Source: Nanobdellota archaeon
GTDB lineage: Archaea; Nanobdellota; Nanobdellia; Parvarchaeales; Parvarchaeaceae
NCBI GenBank assembly: GCA_021852265.1
Contig: JAJZNV010000006.1
Span: 1-51,270 of the forward strand
Length of the DNA: 51,270 nt
Direction of reading: 5' to 3'
Under the pieces are notes generated by a model that was not told the origin of the DNA, ran no database searches, and saw only the letters and a list, made by a program, of their open reading frames with translations. The position numbers and the translations under genes are program-made. This document shows, piece after piece, positions 10,021 through 19,902 of this stretch. Within the stretch, counting starts at the first letter, position 1, and each line of letters starts with the position of its first letter.

Positions 10021-10425
10021 ATGGATAACAAAGCTATACGGCAGGTGATTGAATCAGATCCTTTTCTTAAGTACGTGGGCGTGAAAGTACTCGTGCTCAA
10101 GGAAGGCTATTGTAAGATATCGGTCGATTTCAGAGAGGAACTAACTAGATTCGGAGGCTTGCTAAATGGAGGTGCGATAGCAACACTTGCGGATGCTGCG
10201 GGTGGCTGTTCAGTTCTGACACTAAATGACGGTAGCAATCAGGTGACTGCACAGTTGGATATCTCTTTTCTAAAACCGATAAGGAGCGGGCCGGTAATAG
10301 CAGAGGCAAATGTGATCAAGAAAGGTAAGAGCCTCTCTTTTGCGGATGTCCAGGTATATGATGGAGATGGTGACAAATGCGCAGTCGCAAAGGGAATATG
10401 GTTCTTTGTCGGAGTGAGGACTTAA
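10021..10425 (+). CDS. PaaI-like hotdog-fold thioesterase
   Basis: LLNGGAIATLADAAGGCSVLTL...QLDISFLKPIRSG. Confidence 0.9.
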   Translation: MDNKAIRQVIESDPFLKYVGVKVLVLKEGYCKISVDFREELTRFGGLLNGGAIATLADAAGGCSVLTLNDGSNQVTAQLDISFLKPIRSGPVIAEANVIKKGKSLSFADVQVYDGDGDKCAVAKGIWFFVGVRT

Positions 10426-10485
10426 GCGGCTGATTTTTATCTCTTTATCCCATACAGTTAAATAATAAGAACGAGTACATCTCAA

Positions 10486-11703
10486 GTGGAAAAGTCATTT
10501 TCTGAATCAATAGAACTCGTTAAGAACATTTATAAGTTTTCTTCGGAAGAACTGGAAATCCTTGAAAAGGTTGATGCTGCAGCGGGAGAGCTCGTTGCTT
10601 CTGAGTTCGACCATTACCTGAAGAGAGAAGTGAACACAGACGCCCTTGCTATAGCAAAGAAGCATGGTATCTTAGGGCTTCCCATTGATAAAAAATATGG
10701 AGGTTTGGGTGTAAATCCAATGATAAGTGTGCTTGCCGGTGAAAGATTTGGACAAGTAGGACTGGGCTTTTCCACATTTTTTGGCGCTAATGTAATGCTG
10801 GCAGGCATGGCCGTGCAAAACTGGGGCAGTGACGAGCAGAAAGAGCGCTACCTTAGGCGCCTTGCGGCAGGAGATATTATCATGGCATTCGGATTAACTG
10901 AACCCGACATAGGTAGTGATCCAATGTCACTGAAGACCAGCTACGAAAAGAAAGGCAGTAACTATATACTGAATGGTTCTAAATATTACATCTCCAACGG
11001 CGGAATTGCAAATGCAGTGGTTGTATTCGCACGTTCAAAAACAAATCCCGCTGAAATATCCGCATTCATAGTCGACACCGATAAACCAGGTTTTAAGGTG
11101 GAGATGGAACTAAAAGAAAAGATAGGACTTTTCACCTCCGACACCGGGATGTTAGGATTTCATGACCTGGAGATACCTGAGCAAAATATCCTCGGCAGTC
11201 TCGGAAATGGCATGTTAGTTGCATACTCCTCAATATTATACGGTAGGTTAGGGATATCTTCTGCATGTACCGGCGTGATGGAAGACTGCCTTAACTCAAC
11301 TGTAGCACGGGCTAAGGAGCGTATCCAGTTCGGAAAAGAGATAGGCAAACACCAGCTCGTACAAGAACATATAGCAGAGATTGCACTAAACATCGAGCGG
11401 GCGAGATGGCCTACTTATATCACAGCATTAAGAGCAATAGAATACCTTAAGAGCCCAAGTGAAGATCTAGTTAGGGAGCTAGACCAGAGAAGTGCGATCG
11501 CAAAAAGAATTGCATCGCGGGCAGCCTGGGAATCAGCAGATCATGCGGTGCAGGTATTCGGTGGCTTTGGGTATTCGCTTTTGTCCCCTGTAGGAAGACA
11601 TTATTGTGACACTCGTGTCACAAGAATATTTGAGGGAACGGATGAGATAATGAACCTAAAAATAGCCAGTCATATATTGGGTAAAGGGTTCAGGGCGTTC
11701 TAA
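10486..11703 (+). CDS. acyl-CoA dehydrogenase (GTG start)
   Basis: AFGLTEPDIGSDP, QVFGGFGYS, RIFEGTDEIMNLKIA. Confidence 0.95.
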   Translation: MEKSFSESIELVKNIYKFSSEELEILEKVDAAAGELVASEFDHYLKREVNTDALAIAKKHGILGLPIDKKYGGLGVNPMISVLAGERFGQVGLGFSTFFGANVMLAGMAVQNWGSDEQKERYLRRLAAGDIIMAFGLTEPDIGSDPMSLKTSYEKKGSNYILNGSKYYISNGGIANAVVVFARSKTNPAEISAFIVDTDKPGFKVEMELKEKIGLFTSDTGMLGFHDLEIPEQNILGSLGNGMLVAYSSILYGRLGISSACTGVMEDCLNSTVARAKERIQFGKEIGKHQLVQEHIAEIALNIERARWPTYITALRAIEYLKSPSEDLVRELDQRSAIAKRIASRAAWESADHAVQVFGGFGYSLLSPVGRHYCDTRVTRIFEGTDEIMNLKIASHILGKGFRAF

Positions 11704-11707
11704 GCAT

Positions 11708-12151
11708 ATGCAGATAAATCTAAACGGGACTTTCGATTTAAACGCAGATCTAACAAAAACTTTCGCTTTTCTTACGGATCCTAAAAAATTGAGTACGTGT
11801 ATACAGGAGCTTAAGGAAACTAAATTTATCGACGATCGCAATTTTGAGACCGTCCTTACAATAAGGATAGGTCCCATCCCAGGTAATTTCAGTGCCAAAT
11901 GTAACATAGACCCGACGCCTCCCGACACAATAAAGCTGACAATCGAGGGCTCTGGCACAGGAAGCTCGATGCATCTTGCTTTATCTTTAAAATTAACCAA
12001 AAAGACAGAAAAAATTACCAGCGTTGCATGGAGCGCAAGTACTGAAATTGGAGGTATTGTAAGTGGATTAGGAGAAACTGTGCTACGTGAGTTAAGCAGT
12101 TCTAAGATAGAAGAGATAATAAGTGCAGTGAGAACGAAAGTGCCACAATGA
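11708..12151 (+). CDS. CoxG/SRPBCC-superfamily protein
   Basis: LNGTFDLNADLTKTFAFLTDPKKLSTCIQEL... matches the CoxG-type N-terminal pattern. Confidence 0.75.
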   Translation: MQINLNGTFDLNADLTKTFAFLTDPKKLSTCIQELKETKFIDDRNFETVLTIRIGPIPGNFSAKCNIDPTPPDTIKLTIEGSGTGSSMHLALSLKLTKKTEKITSVAWSASTEIGGIVSGLGETVLRELSSSKIEEIISAVRTKVPQ

Positions 12152-12159
12152 AGATAATG

Positions 12160-13359
12160 TCAGATATAATCTGATTTAACGTTCTCAAGAACTATAGCGA
12201 AACCTTGTCCACCTCCAACACAGAGAGTTGCTACTCCTATTTTTTTGTTTTCATTACTTAGTGTCCTTGCAAGTGTTCCTACGAGTCTCGCTCCGCTCGC
12301 ACCGAGAGGGTGTCCTATTGATATAGCACCGCCGTGGATGTTCACTTTATTAGGGTCCAGTTTAAGCTCTCTCATCGCATACAAAACAACAACTGCAAAA
12401 GCCTCGTTTATCTCCCAATAATCAACGTCTTCGACTCTCAATCCTGCATTTTTTAGGGCTTTTATAGAAGCTGGGACTGGCCCTTTACCCATAACAGATG
12501 GGTCCACTCCTGCCCAGCCCATTGACCTTATCTTTGCCAGCGGAGTCAGCCCATATTTTTTAACCGCATTTCCCGAAGCAAGCATAACCAATGAAGCGCC
12601 GGCGTTTAGCGGAGAAGAATTCCCCACAGTTATTGTGCCGTTCGTCTTAAATGCAGACGGAAGTGCCTTTATCTGTTCTAATGTCGTGTCTTGCCTTATA
12701 CTCTGATCTTTATCTACCACGGTTCTTTTACCCTGAAAATCGACTTCTACCGGCATTATCTCATCATTGAACCATCCAGACTGCTGAGCTTTTGAAGCTA
12801 ACATATGGCTTCTTAATGACAGTTCATCCATCGCATCCTTTGTTATGCTACTCTCCTCTGCTAATTTCTCTGCAGTAAGTCCCATGTTGTACCCTACACC
12901 CATCTGGTATTTTGTATATTCGGGCATTGTGAGAAGTTTGTAATTTGGAATTATAAACGGATTATCGCCTATTGGAAGATGAGTCATATGTTCCATCCCG
13001 CCGGCCAGAACGATCTCGGAATTGCCGCTCATTATTTCCATGGCACCTGTGCTTATGGACATCATTGAGGAAGAACATGCCCTATCGATGCCCATCCCAG
13101 GCACTTCCACAGGTAATCCTGCCAAAAGAACAGGATGCCTTCCACCATACAACCAGTTTTCGCCAGCCTGGAAAGCACAGCCAGTTATTACATCACCTAT
13201 CTCAATCGGATTTATTTTCGTTCTCTGAACCACTTTTTTTATAAGCATAGCGAGGGCTTCATCCATTCTTAATGAATTAAAGACGTCTCTTTCCGGCTCT
13301 TTGGGTCTAGATCTAGAAAAGGCTGTCCTGAGATAATCAACTATGTATGCATTTGCCAT
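12160..13359 (-). CDS. thiolase (acetyl-CoA C-acetyltransferase)
   Basis: IDRACSSSM (active Cys), NEAFAVV, IHGGAISIGHPLGASGARL, CVGGGQGFAIV; start set to MANAYIV, 1 bp after the upstream stop. Confidence 0.94.
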   Translation of the reverse strand: MANAYIVDYLRTAFSRSRPKEPERDVFNSLRMDEALAMLIKKVVQRTKINPIEIGDVITGCAFQAGENWLYGGRHPVLLAGLPVEVPGMGIDRACSSSMMSISTGAMEIMSGNSEIVLAGGMEHMTHLPIGDNPFIIPNYKLLTMPEYTKYQMGVGYNMGLTAEKLAEESSITKDAMDELSLRSHMLASKAQQSGWFNDEIMPVEVDFQGKRTVVDKDQSIRQDTTLEQIKALPSAFKTNGTITVGNSSPLNAGASLVMLASGNAVKKYGLTPLAKIRSMGWAGVDPSVMGKGPVPASIKALKNAGLRVEDVDYWEINEAFAVVVLYAMRELKLDPNKVNIHGGAISIGHPLGASGARLVGTLARTLSNENKKIGVATLCVGGGQGFAIVLENVKSDYI

Positions 13360-13360
13360 A

Positions 13361-15337
13361 TCATTTCCCCTTGAACTCCGGTTTTCTTTTTGAAAGGAAT
13401 GATGAAAGACCCTCCTTAAGATCATCTGTACCGAAGATTATCCCTCCAGCTGTAGACTCAAGATCAAATCCTGCCTCAAGTGGGGTTTCAATTCCTTTGT
13501 TTATCAGGACCTTCGCCAGCATTGCGGATACAGGCGCAGAATTCTCAGAGATCTCCTTGGCGTATTCCAGAGCTGCGGCATCTATATCACTGTCTATTAC
13601 TTTTGAGACTAATCCCTTCTCAAACGCCTCCTTCCCGCTCATCTTCTCTCCGGTAAGTATCAGTCTGGAAGCAATAGACGTCCCGACTAATTTAGAGATG
13701 CGTTGTGAACCTCCCCACAAGGGTATAAGCCCGCGATTTATTTCCGGCAGCCCAAGAAGGGCTCCGCTGGTTGCTAAGCGAATATCACAGGCGAGGGCCA
13801 GCTCAAATCCACCGCCGAGCGCGTAGCCTTCGATTACGGCAATGGTTATCTTTGGAGTCCCAGAAAATTTTTCCATAGTCTCCTGTCCTTTCTTTGAAAA
13901 TTCTATGAATTGCAGTTCATTTTGAAAAAACATTGAAAGATCTGCGCCGGCAGATAAAATTCCACCCGCTCCTCTTATTAGAATAACTCTTGTTTCAGTG
14001 TCAGCTCTAAGAACGGTCATGGCTCGATTTAATTCATCCAAAGTATCTCCATTTATAAGATTTAGCTTTGGCCGGTTTAGCGTTATGCGCATGACTTTTG
14101 GTGCCACCTTCTCGACTAATATAGTTTTAAATTCGGACTTAGTCCCTGCTGTATACTGCCCTGCATCAGTAACAGATAGTCTGCCGTCTACAGCATCACG
14201 CATTTTATTGGCTTTTATGCTAGCGGCGGGCTCAAATACATTTACGTCGAATTTCTTTGCCAGGTTTTCCAGTCTCACCTTCACGTCGGAATTATCAAGT
14301 CCTTTTGCCACAGATATTGGTCCGAATGGCCTGTTTAAGCCAAGCTTTACGGCAGTCTCTATATCATCCGGGCTCGCTACTCCGTTTTCTATCAATTTTA
14401 CAGCCTCATTTATTTCCAGAGCGAATATATCTACTAACTCCAATTTATCGCTCGGCCTTGCCGAATCCAGGATTTTCGGTCTGCCATTCTTCCAATCATA
14501 AAAACCGGCACCGTTCTTTTTGCCGAGGCGGTTATCCTTCACAAGTTCGGCGTATACTTTCGCTTTTGAGTAATCTGGCGACAGCTTATCTGCAAAGTAG
14601 AGCAGCGAGTCATTGACGATGTCTATACCTACAAAATCAAATAACTCATACGGTCCCATCGGCAGTCCCTGTGCCCTTACAAATGCGTCTATCTCCTCTG
14701 GTTTCGCAATTCCTTTATCTACAAAAAGACCGAAGAGAAGGATCTCCGGTGCACTTATCCTATTCACAATGAAACCGGGCGTGTCTTTATTCACTTTTAT
14801 TGGGGTCTTTCCTATTGATTTTATTAATTGCACAACGGAATCAAAAACCTGATCACTAGTCTTCTCCCCCTTTATTACCTCTACAAGCTTAAGTACAACC
14901 GGAGGATTGAAGAAGTGGGTCCCTATAACCCTCTCTGGGTTCTTGGTTTGTGCGGCGATGTCCGTTATTCTTATGTTGGATGTGTTTGAACAGAGTATTG
15001 TATTTTCTCCCGTTAGTTCTCCGAGTTGCTTGAATATTCTTGCTTTCAGGTCAAGTTTTTCTGGTACAGCTTCTATAACAAAACCGACGCCGTCTATTCC
15101 TGCAGACATGTCTGTGTAAGTCTTTATCTTATTAAGGGCATCTTTAGCCTGCTGCGCAGTTATTACATTTTTTGTTGACAATCGCGCCAGACTATCTGAT
15201 ATCTTCTCAACAGCCGCGGTCAGGGCATCCTTGTTTATGTCAATTAGTCCAACCGTGAATCCAGAAAGTGCGAATACTTCGGTTATCTCATGCCCCATTT
15301 CGCCGGCGCCGATTACGGCAATCTTCTTGGTATCCAT
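13361..15337 (-). CDS. 3-hydroxyacyl-CoA dehydrogenase / enoyl-CoA hydratase fusion protein
   Basis: N-terminal Rossmann VIGAGEMGHEI and GFIVNRI; C-terminal crotonase ILIRGAGGILSAGADLSMF and ALGGGFELALACDIRLA. Confidence 0.95.
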   Translation of the reverse strand: MDTKKIAVIGAGEMGHEITEVFALSGFTVGLIDINKDALTAAVEKISDSLARLSTKNVITAQQAKDALNKIKTYTDMSAGIDGVGFVIEAVPEKLDLKARIFKQLGELTGENTILCSNTSNIRITDIAAQTKNPERVIGTHFFNPPVVLKLVEVIKGEKTSDQVFDSVVQLIKSIGKTPIKVNKDTPGFIVNRISAPEILLFGLFVDKGIAKPEEIDAFVRAQGLPMGPYELFDFVGIDIVNDSLLYFADKLSPDYSKAKVYAELVKDNRLGKKNGAGFYDWKNGRPKILDSARPSDKLELVDIFALEINEAVKLIENGVASPDDIETAVKLGLNRPFGPISVAKGLDNSDVKVRLENLAKKFDVNVFEPAASIKANKMRDAVDGRLSVTDAGQYTAGTKSEFKTILVEKVAPKVMRITLNRPKLNLINGDTLDELNRAMTVLRADTETRVILIRGAGGILSAGADLSMFFQNELQFIEFSKKGQETMEKFSGTPKITIAVIEGYALGGGFELALACDIRLATSGALLGLPEINRGLIPLWGGSQRISKLVGTSIASRLILTGEKMSGKEAFEKGLVSKVIDSDIDAAALEYAKEISENSAPVSAMLAKVLINKGIETPLEAGFDLESTAGGIIFGTDDLKEGLSSFLSKRKPEFKGK

Positions 15338-15346
15338 AAAGTAACC

Positions 15347-15685
15347 CTAGCCAGCTCTTTTCAGCAATGCGACAAGTTTTTGCGCAGAAGAAAGATCTCC
15401 GGAAACCTTTAGTTTGCCGAATAAAAATGCCTTTACGCCATCAAGCTTTCCATTTATTATATCTTCTAAAACCTGATCTGCCCCCGTAAATACATTTTTG
15501 GCATCCGTTATTTCTCCATCGGTCATCGACAGCGTACCATCTTCGCTGAACTGTATACAAAAAGCTGCGGTGTCGGATGGCTTAAACTGAAACTTCGAGC
15601 CGCTCCAGGCTTTTGCATCATTTTTAAGGTCTGGCTTTACATTGAACTTGTCGATCAATGCCTTCATTGCGTCGTGCGATGTCAT
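15347..15685 (-). CDS. SCP2 sterol-binding domain protein
   Basis: 112 aa; AFCIQFSEDGTLSMTDGEITDAKNVFTGADQVLEDIINGKLDGVKAFLFGKLKVSGDLSSAQKLVALL. Confidence 0.9.
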   Translation of the reverse strand: MTSHDAMKALIDKFNVKPDLKNDAKAWSGSKFQFKPSDTAAFCIQFSEDGTLSMTDGEITDAKNVFTGADQVLEDIINGKLDGVKAFLFGKLKVSGDLSSAQKLVALLKRAG

Positions 15686-15724
15686 AATTATGATTGTGAT
15701 TTTGTGGTAATAAATGTTACGTTA

Positions 15725-17347
15725 TTAGGGAGATTTTAAATATGTCTGCAGATGCTCGCGTAATACCTTCTTATCTGCCTTTTCTGTACTAGTTTTCGGA
15801 AGTGAATCAACAAAAATAACTTTGTCGGGTATCCACCATTTTTCTATCCTGTGGCTGTCAACGTATTTCTGTAGATGCGCTTTTATCTCTTCCTCAGTTA
15901 TGTCTCCCTTTTTGACTACAAAAGCCACCGGTCGTTCGCCCCATTTATCGCTTGGCATCGCAACTACTGCGACCTCACCGACCCTCTCATTATCACTTAT
16001 TGCGTCCTCAAGGACTAGCGTTGGTATATACTCACCACCACTCTTTACAACATCTTTCTCTCTATCGCTTATATGCAGGTATCCATGTTCATCTATAAAG
16101 CCTAGATCGCCAGTGTGCAGCCATCCGCCACGCCACAGTTCCGCGGTTTTCTCCGCGTCTTTGAAATATTCTTTAGTGACCCAAGGTGCCCTGGCAACTA
16201 TCTCTCCCGCAGTTTTACCATCTCTCGGAACTTCTTTCATATTCTTATCAACAATTTTTATTTCTGCCATAGGAATAGGCAGACCTGCACTCAGCGATAA
16301 TTCAAACTTTTCATCTTCTGACAGGGAAGCCGCTGCGTCGTTCTCTGAGAATATTGAAAGTACCGGACATGTTTCAGATAGTCCATATCCTCCTATTGTT
16401 ATTATCCCCAGCTCCTTGGCCCTGAGGGCCAATCCCTTAGGCAGGGAAGAACCACCAATTATTACTTTCCAGCCTCTTAGATATTCTCTGTATTCGTTGA
16501 TTTTTGGGGAATTAAGTATCATATAGAGTATCGCTGGCACCATTGCAGAGAACGTAACTTTCTCCTTTTTTATAAGTTCCAGTATGGTATCTACCTCATA
16601 CCTGCCAGCCAGAACATACTTGTTTCCACCAAGGAGTCCAGCATATGGCATGCCCCACTGGTGCACATGGAATAAAGGAACGGCAGTCATAAAAACATCC
16701 TTATCGGTTAGGTTTAGCGGAGGAGCCCGCACGGCCGATGAAACCGCAAGAGTATGCAGGACAAGATCGCGATGCGTGAAGAGCACTCCTTTCGGCATTC
16801 CCGTGGTTGCCGATGTATAAAAGATAGTTGCGATCGTATCCTCCTCAAGATCTGGAAATTCATACTCCGCGTCTTTTATGATATCATCATAGTTATAGAA
16901 CGGTGATAGAGTAGTCTCTATCTTACTATGGTCCTCTTTATAAATTATCCAGCCCTTGATAAAATTGAAAAGTTCTTTATTCTGTTCAAGGATAGGTACA
17001 AAGTCCTCCCTTACGATAACATATTTGTCTTCAGCATGGTTCATCGTGTAATATATCAATTCTGGAGTGTAGCGGATATTAACCGTGTGTAGTATCGCCC
17101 CCATCATTGGAACTGCAAAGTAGGCTTCCATATACCTGTTCGTGTCCCAGTCAAGCACGCTCACGATGTCACCCTTCTTTACACCGATTTTTTCGAGCCC
17201 GGCTGCAAAGTTTCTTACGCGTTTAAAGAATTCTTTGAAGGTGTATTTTTCTCTATCTGCGTACAGTATCTCTCTATCTGGAAAATTTAAAGCAGTATTT
17301 ATAAAAAGATTTTTTAGGATAAGTTTAGAAGTATGATAGCCATCCAT
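15725..17347 (-). CDS. AMP-forming acyl-CoA synthetase / long-chain fatty acid-CoA ligase
   Basis: IFYTSATTGMPKGVLFTHRD, GGYGLSETCPV, GWLHTGDLGFIDEHGYLHISDREKDVVKSGGEYI. Confidence 0.95.
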   Translation of the reverse strand: MDGYHTSKLILKNLFINTALNFPDREILYADREKYTFKEFFKRVRNFAAGLEKIGVKKGDIVSVLDWDTNRYMEAYFAVPMMGAILHTVNIRYTPELIYYTMNHAEDKYVIVREDFVPILEQNKELFNFIKGWIIYKEDHSKIETTLSPFYNYDDIIKDAEYEFPDLEEDTIATIFYTSATTGMPKGVLFTHRDLVLHTLAVSSAVRAPPLNLTDKDVFMTAVPLFHVHQWGMPYAGLLGGNKYVLAGRYEVDTILELIKKEKVTFSAMVPAILYMILNSPKINEYREYLRGWKVIIGGSSLPKGLALRAKELGIITIGGYGLSETCPVLSIFSENDAAASLSEDEKFELSLSAGLPIPMAEIKIVDKNMKEVPRDGKTAGEIVARAPWVTKEYFKDAEKTAELWRGGWLHTGDLGFIDEHGYLHISDREKDVVKSGGEYIPTLVLEDAISDNERVGEVAVVAMPSDKWGERPVAFVVKKGDITEEEIKAHLQKYVDSHRIEKWWIPDKVIFVDSLPKTSTEKADKKVLREHLQTYLKSP

Positions 17348-17418
17348 TTAATTTTGTTACGCCCATGTTATATAAGCATTAAAGAAGAATGCAGACTGCA
17401 GTACCAGAATCTGATGCC

Positions 17419-18384
17419 CTACAAGAAATGAACTTTTTCAAAAGAACGTTTTAGTCTCAAAGCGCCATTGTTCCTGTTTACATGCACCGTCACGCCAAAT
17501 GTTCTTTCACCCACTATAAATTCTGGTGAAAACCAATACACGCGATATTCTTTCCCTTCTAAAGTTGCTTGAGCAAACTTGTAAGCATCGCGCATAAACG
17601 GCATATGCTTAACTGCAGTATCGTAACTTCTGTTTATCGCTTCCTGTGTAGTTTTAACTGGTCCGGTAATCCTGTTTGGATTAACATGCAACATGGATGT
17701 TTTGCCACTTAATTTATGGCCCACATGGTATTTCCAATATTTTATTGTGTAAGATTTGCCAGCACGTATTTCTTTTACAATCAGCCAGATCAAAGGATTT
17801 ATGGTTGGAATTACGCCATTTGCATGCAGGGTCTTTACCCGTATATTAACTCTTAATCTCATAATCCCTCGGACTGAAAAGTAACATATATATGCGGCAA
17901 AAATTGTCCAAACGGTATAAGTCCAAACTGCCATCGGCACGCTTCCTTTTTCAAACAAAAGGATAAAGAAAGCACTTATTGACCCTGCAGTAACCACGAG
18001 ATTCACGGCTACGTCCGCATCTGCATGCAGCTGTCGTTCAGATAGCGGGGAAAATGGTGGAATAGAAAAATTTGTAAATCCGTCAAGTGCAAGGTGGGTC
18101 AGCCCGCCTATTTCAAATGCAACAAAAAACAAAAAATAGTCTCCTACCGATATGCATACTGCGAGAAACGCCATTATCAGAGAAAAAACGGTTACTCCTA
18201 TAATAGAGTGCGTTATCCCATGATGCTTAAAGCGTGGAAATATTTTCGTAAGTGGGTAGAGGAGGATATCCGCATCTGGTAAGCCACCTCCAAGTGCAGC
18301 AGCGGCGATATAATTAGTGGCAGATTGACCAAATAGTCCAAATGCGATTGTATATGGAAATAATATATGGGTAAACAAGTCCAT
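17419..18384 (-). CDS. YdjM/DUF457-like membrane-bound metal-dependent hydrolase
   Basis: FTHILFPYTI, LPDADILL, FKHHGITHSIIG, GGLTHLALDGFTN. Confidence 0.85.
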   Translation of the reverse strand: MDLFTHILFPYTIAFGLFGQSATNYIAAAALGGGLPDADILLYPLTKIFPRFKHHGITHSIIGVTVFSLIMAFLAVCISVGDYFLFFVAFEIGGLTHLALDGFTNFSIPPFSPLSERQLHADADVAVNLVVTAGSISAFFILLFEKGSVPMAVWTYTVWTIFAAYICYFSVRGIMRLRVNIRVKTLHANGVIPTINPLIWLIVKEIRAGKSYTIKYWKYHVGHKLSGKTSMLHVNPNRITGPVKTTQEAINRSYDTAVKHMPFMRDAYKFAQATLEGKEYRVYWFSPEFIVGERTFGVTVHVNRNNGALRLKRSFEKVHFL

Positions 18385-18388
18385 AAAC

Positions 18389-19819
18389 TTATTTACCGCC
18401 TTCTATATCGCGTCCTCGTGTGAATGATAGTATTCCTGCGATTGCTAATATCACAAGTGCAACATACAAGGCAACATATATACCGGACATGAATTCTGCA
18501 GAAACTTTTCCTATGAGTGTACTTGTGCCGACAAATATCTCAAATGCAGTGCTTTTTGGGATAGAGTGCGCAGCGACAGAGATAACAAGCACAAAGCTGA
18601 ACATTATACCCAGTGAGCTCATAGTTCTCAGGAGTCCATTTGTGGCCCCATACGCGCCAGGCTGTGCATTTGCCATAACGGCCCGGTTATTCGATGGGAA
18701 AAACATTGCTGAACCGATGCCAGATACAATTGATGCAGCAAGTATAAGTGAAATGTAATATGACAGTGTCGCACTGAGATTCAAATAGAGGAGTATGGCT
18801 ACACACATAAGTGCAATCCCTGCAGTTGCTATATTTCTTGCACCATATCTATCTGCGAGGCCCCCCATAAAAGGGGCTAGCAGTCCGCTAAGTATATACC
18901 CTGGCACCAAAACTAGTGCCGCATCAAGGGGGGATAACCCCCTAATCCCCTGCATATACATTATTATAAGAAAAGCTATAGCGAGGTATCCTAAACTCTG
19001 AAACAGCGCCGCCAATATACTGGAACGAAGAATGCGATTCTTAAACTGGCGAAGGTCAAGCATCGGACTATGCGTTTTTAATTCCCATAATACAAAGGCG
19101 GGGAGTAATGCTGCCCCCATAAGCATCATAACTACATCCGAAATTGATAATGAAGTAGCAATAGAATTTATAGCACTATAAGAGAGCAAAAATACTGCTG
19201 CACCAAATGTGAGCATCCCTGGTATATCCATCCCGCTCTTTATTATTGGGTTATCACGTATATACTTCAATCCGTAGAAGAATGCCACAATACCTATCGG
19301 AACGTTTATGAAAAAGATATAACGCCATCCTAAGAATGTAGTTATTACTCCCCCTATAACTATTCCAAGCATCGCTCCCACATTCCAGCCCATAGCTGTA
19401 AATCCGAATGCATGGCCACGCTCTTTCGGCTCAAAGGTATCCGCGATTATTGCGCCGCTGTTTGCAGTCATCATCGCACCTCCTATCGCTTGGAAAACTC
19501 TGGACCCTATCAAAAACGTATCTGAGAGGGCCAAACCGCATGCAAATGAACTCGCCGTAAATATTATAAAACCGAAATTAAATATCCTTGCTCTTCCGAA
19601 TATGTCGCCGATTCTGCCAAGTTGTGTCGTGCAAACCGTAACGATTAGGAGATATGCTAATATAACCCAGATTATACTAAGAAAATTTGAGTTAAGCTCG
19701 TTTACAATTGTAGGAAAAGCCAGTAATACAACCGTGCTGTCTACGCCAACCATCATAGTGGCGAGCACGAGTATTCCCAACACGACGTTTTTATTCGAGG
19801 GGCTCTTGCGGGCTGTCAT
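18389..19819 (-). CDS. MFS transporter, DHA2/EmrB-QacA-like drug exporter
   Basis: multi-TM; VDSTVVLLAFPTI, LGRIGDIFGRARIFN, GSRVFQAIGGAMM. Confidence 0.9.
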   Translation of the reverse strand: MTARKSPSNKNVVLGILVLATMMVGVDSTVVLLAFPTIVNELNSNFLSIIWVILAYLLIVTVCTTQLGRIGDIFGRARIFNFGFIIFTASSFACGLALSDTFLIGSRVFQAIGGAMMTANSGAIIADTFEPKERGHAFGFTAMGWNVGAMLGIVIGGVITTFLGWRYIFFINVPIGIVAFFYGLKYIRDNPIIKSGMDIPGMLTFGAAVFLLSYSAINSIATSLSISDVVMMLMGAALLPAFVLWELKTHSPMLDLRQFKNRILRSSILAALFQSLGYLAIAFLIIMYMQGIRGLSPLDAALVLVPGYILSGLLAPFMGGLADRYGARNIATAGIALMCVAILLYLNLSATLSYYISLILAASIVSGIGSAMFFPSNNRAVMANAQPGAYGATNGLLRTMSSLGIMFSFVLVISVAAHSIPKSTAFEIFVGTSTLIGKVSAEFMSGIYVALYVALVILAIAGILSFTRGRDIEGGK

Positions 19820-19834
19820 ACAGATTTTATCTGT
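19820..19834. promoter_or_regulatory. inverted repeat ACAGAT-N3-ATCTGT adjoining the MFS exporter start codon
   Basis: perfect 6-bp arms, acagattttatctgt. Confidence 0.45.
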
Positions 19835-19902
19835 GGAACAAATAAAAACTTAACTATGTATTTTAGAATAGTATTTAATTTAATACCCCTATAAATCGTA
19901 TT

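Noticed and set aside
13347-13826. 159-aa plus-strand ORF
   Set aside because: Antisense to the HCDH-ECH fusion; no motif.
15822-16526. 234-aa plus-strand ORF
   Set aside because: Lies antisense within the well-supported acyl-CoA ligase; Ser/Pro-rich translation without recognisable motifs.
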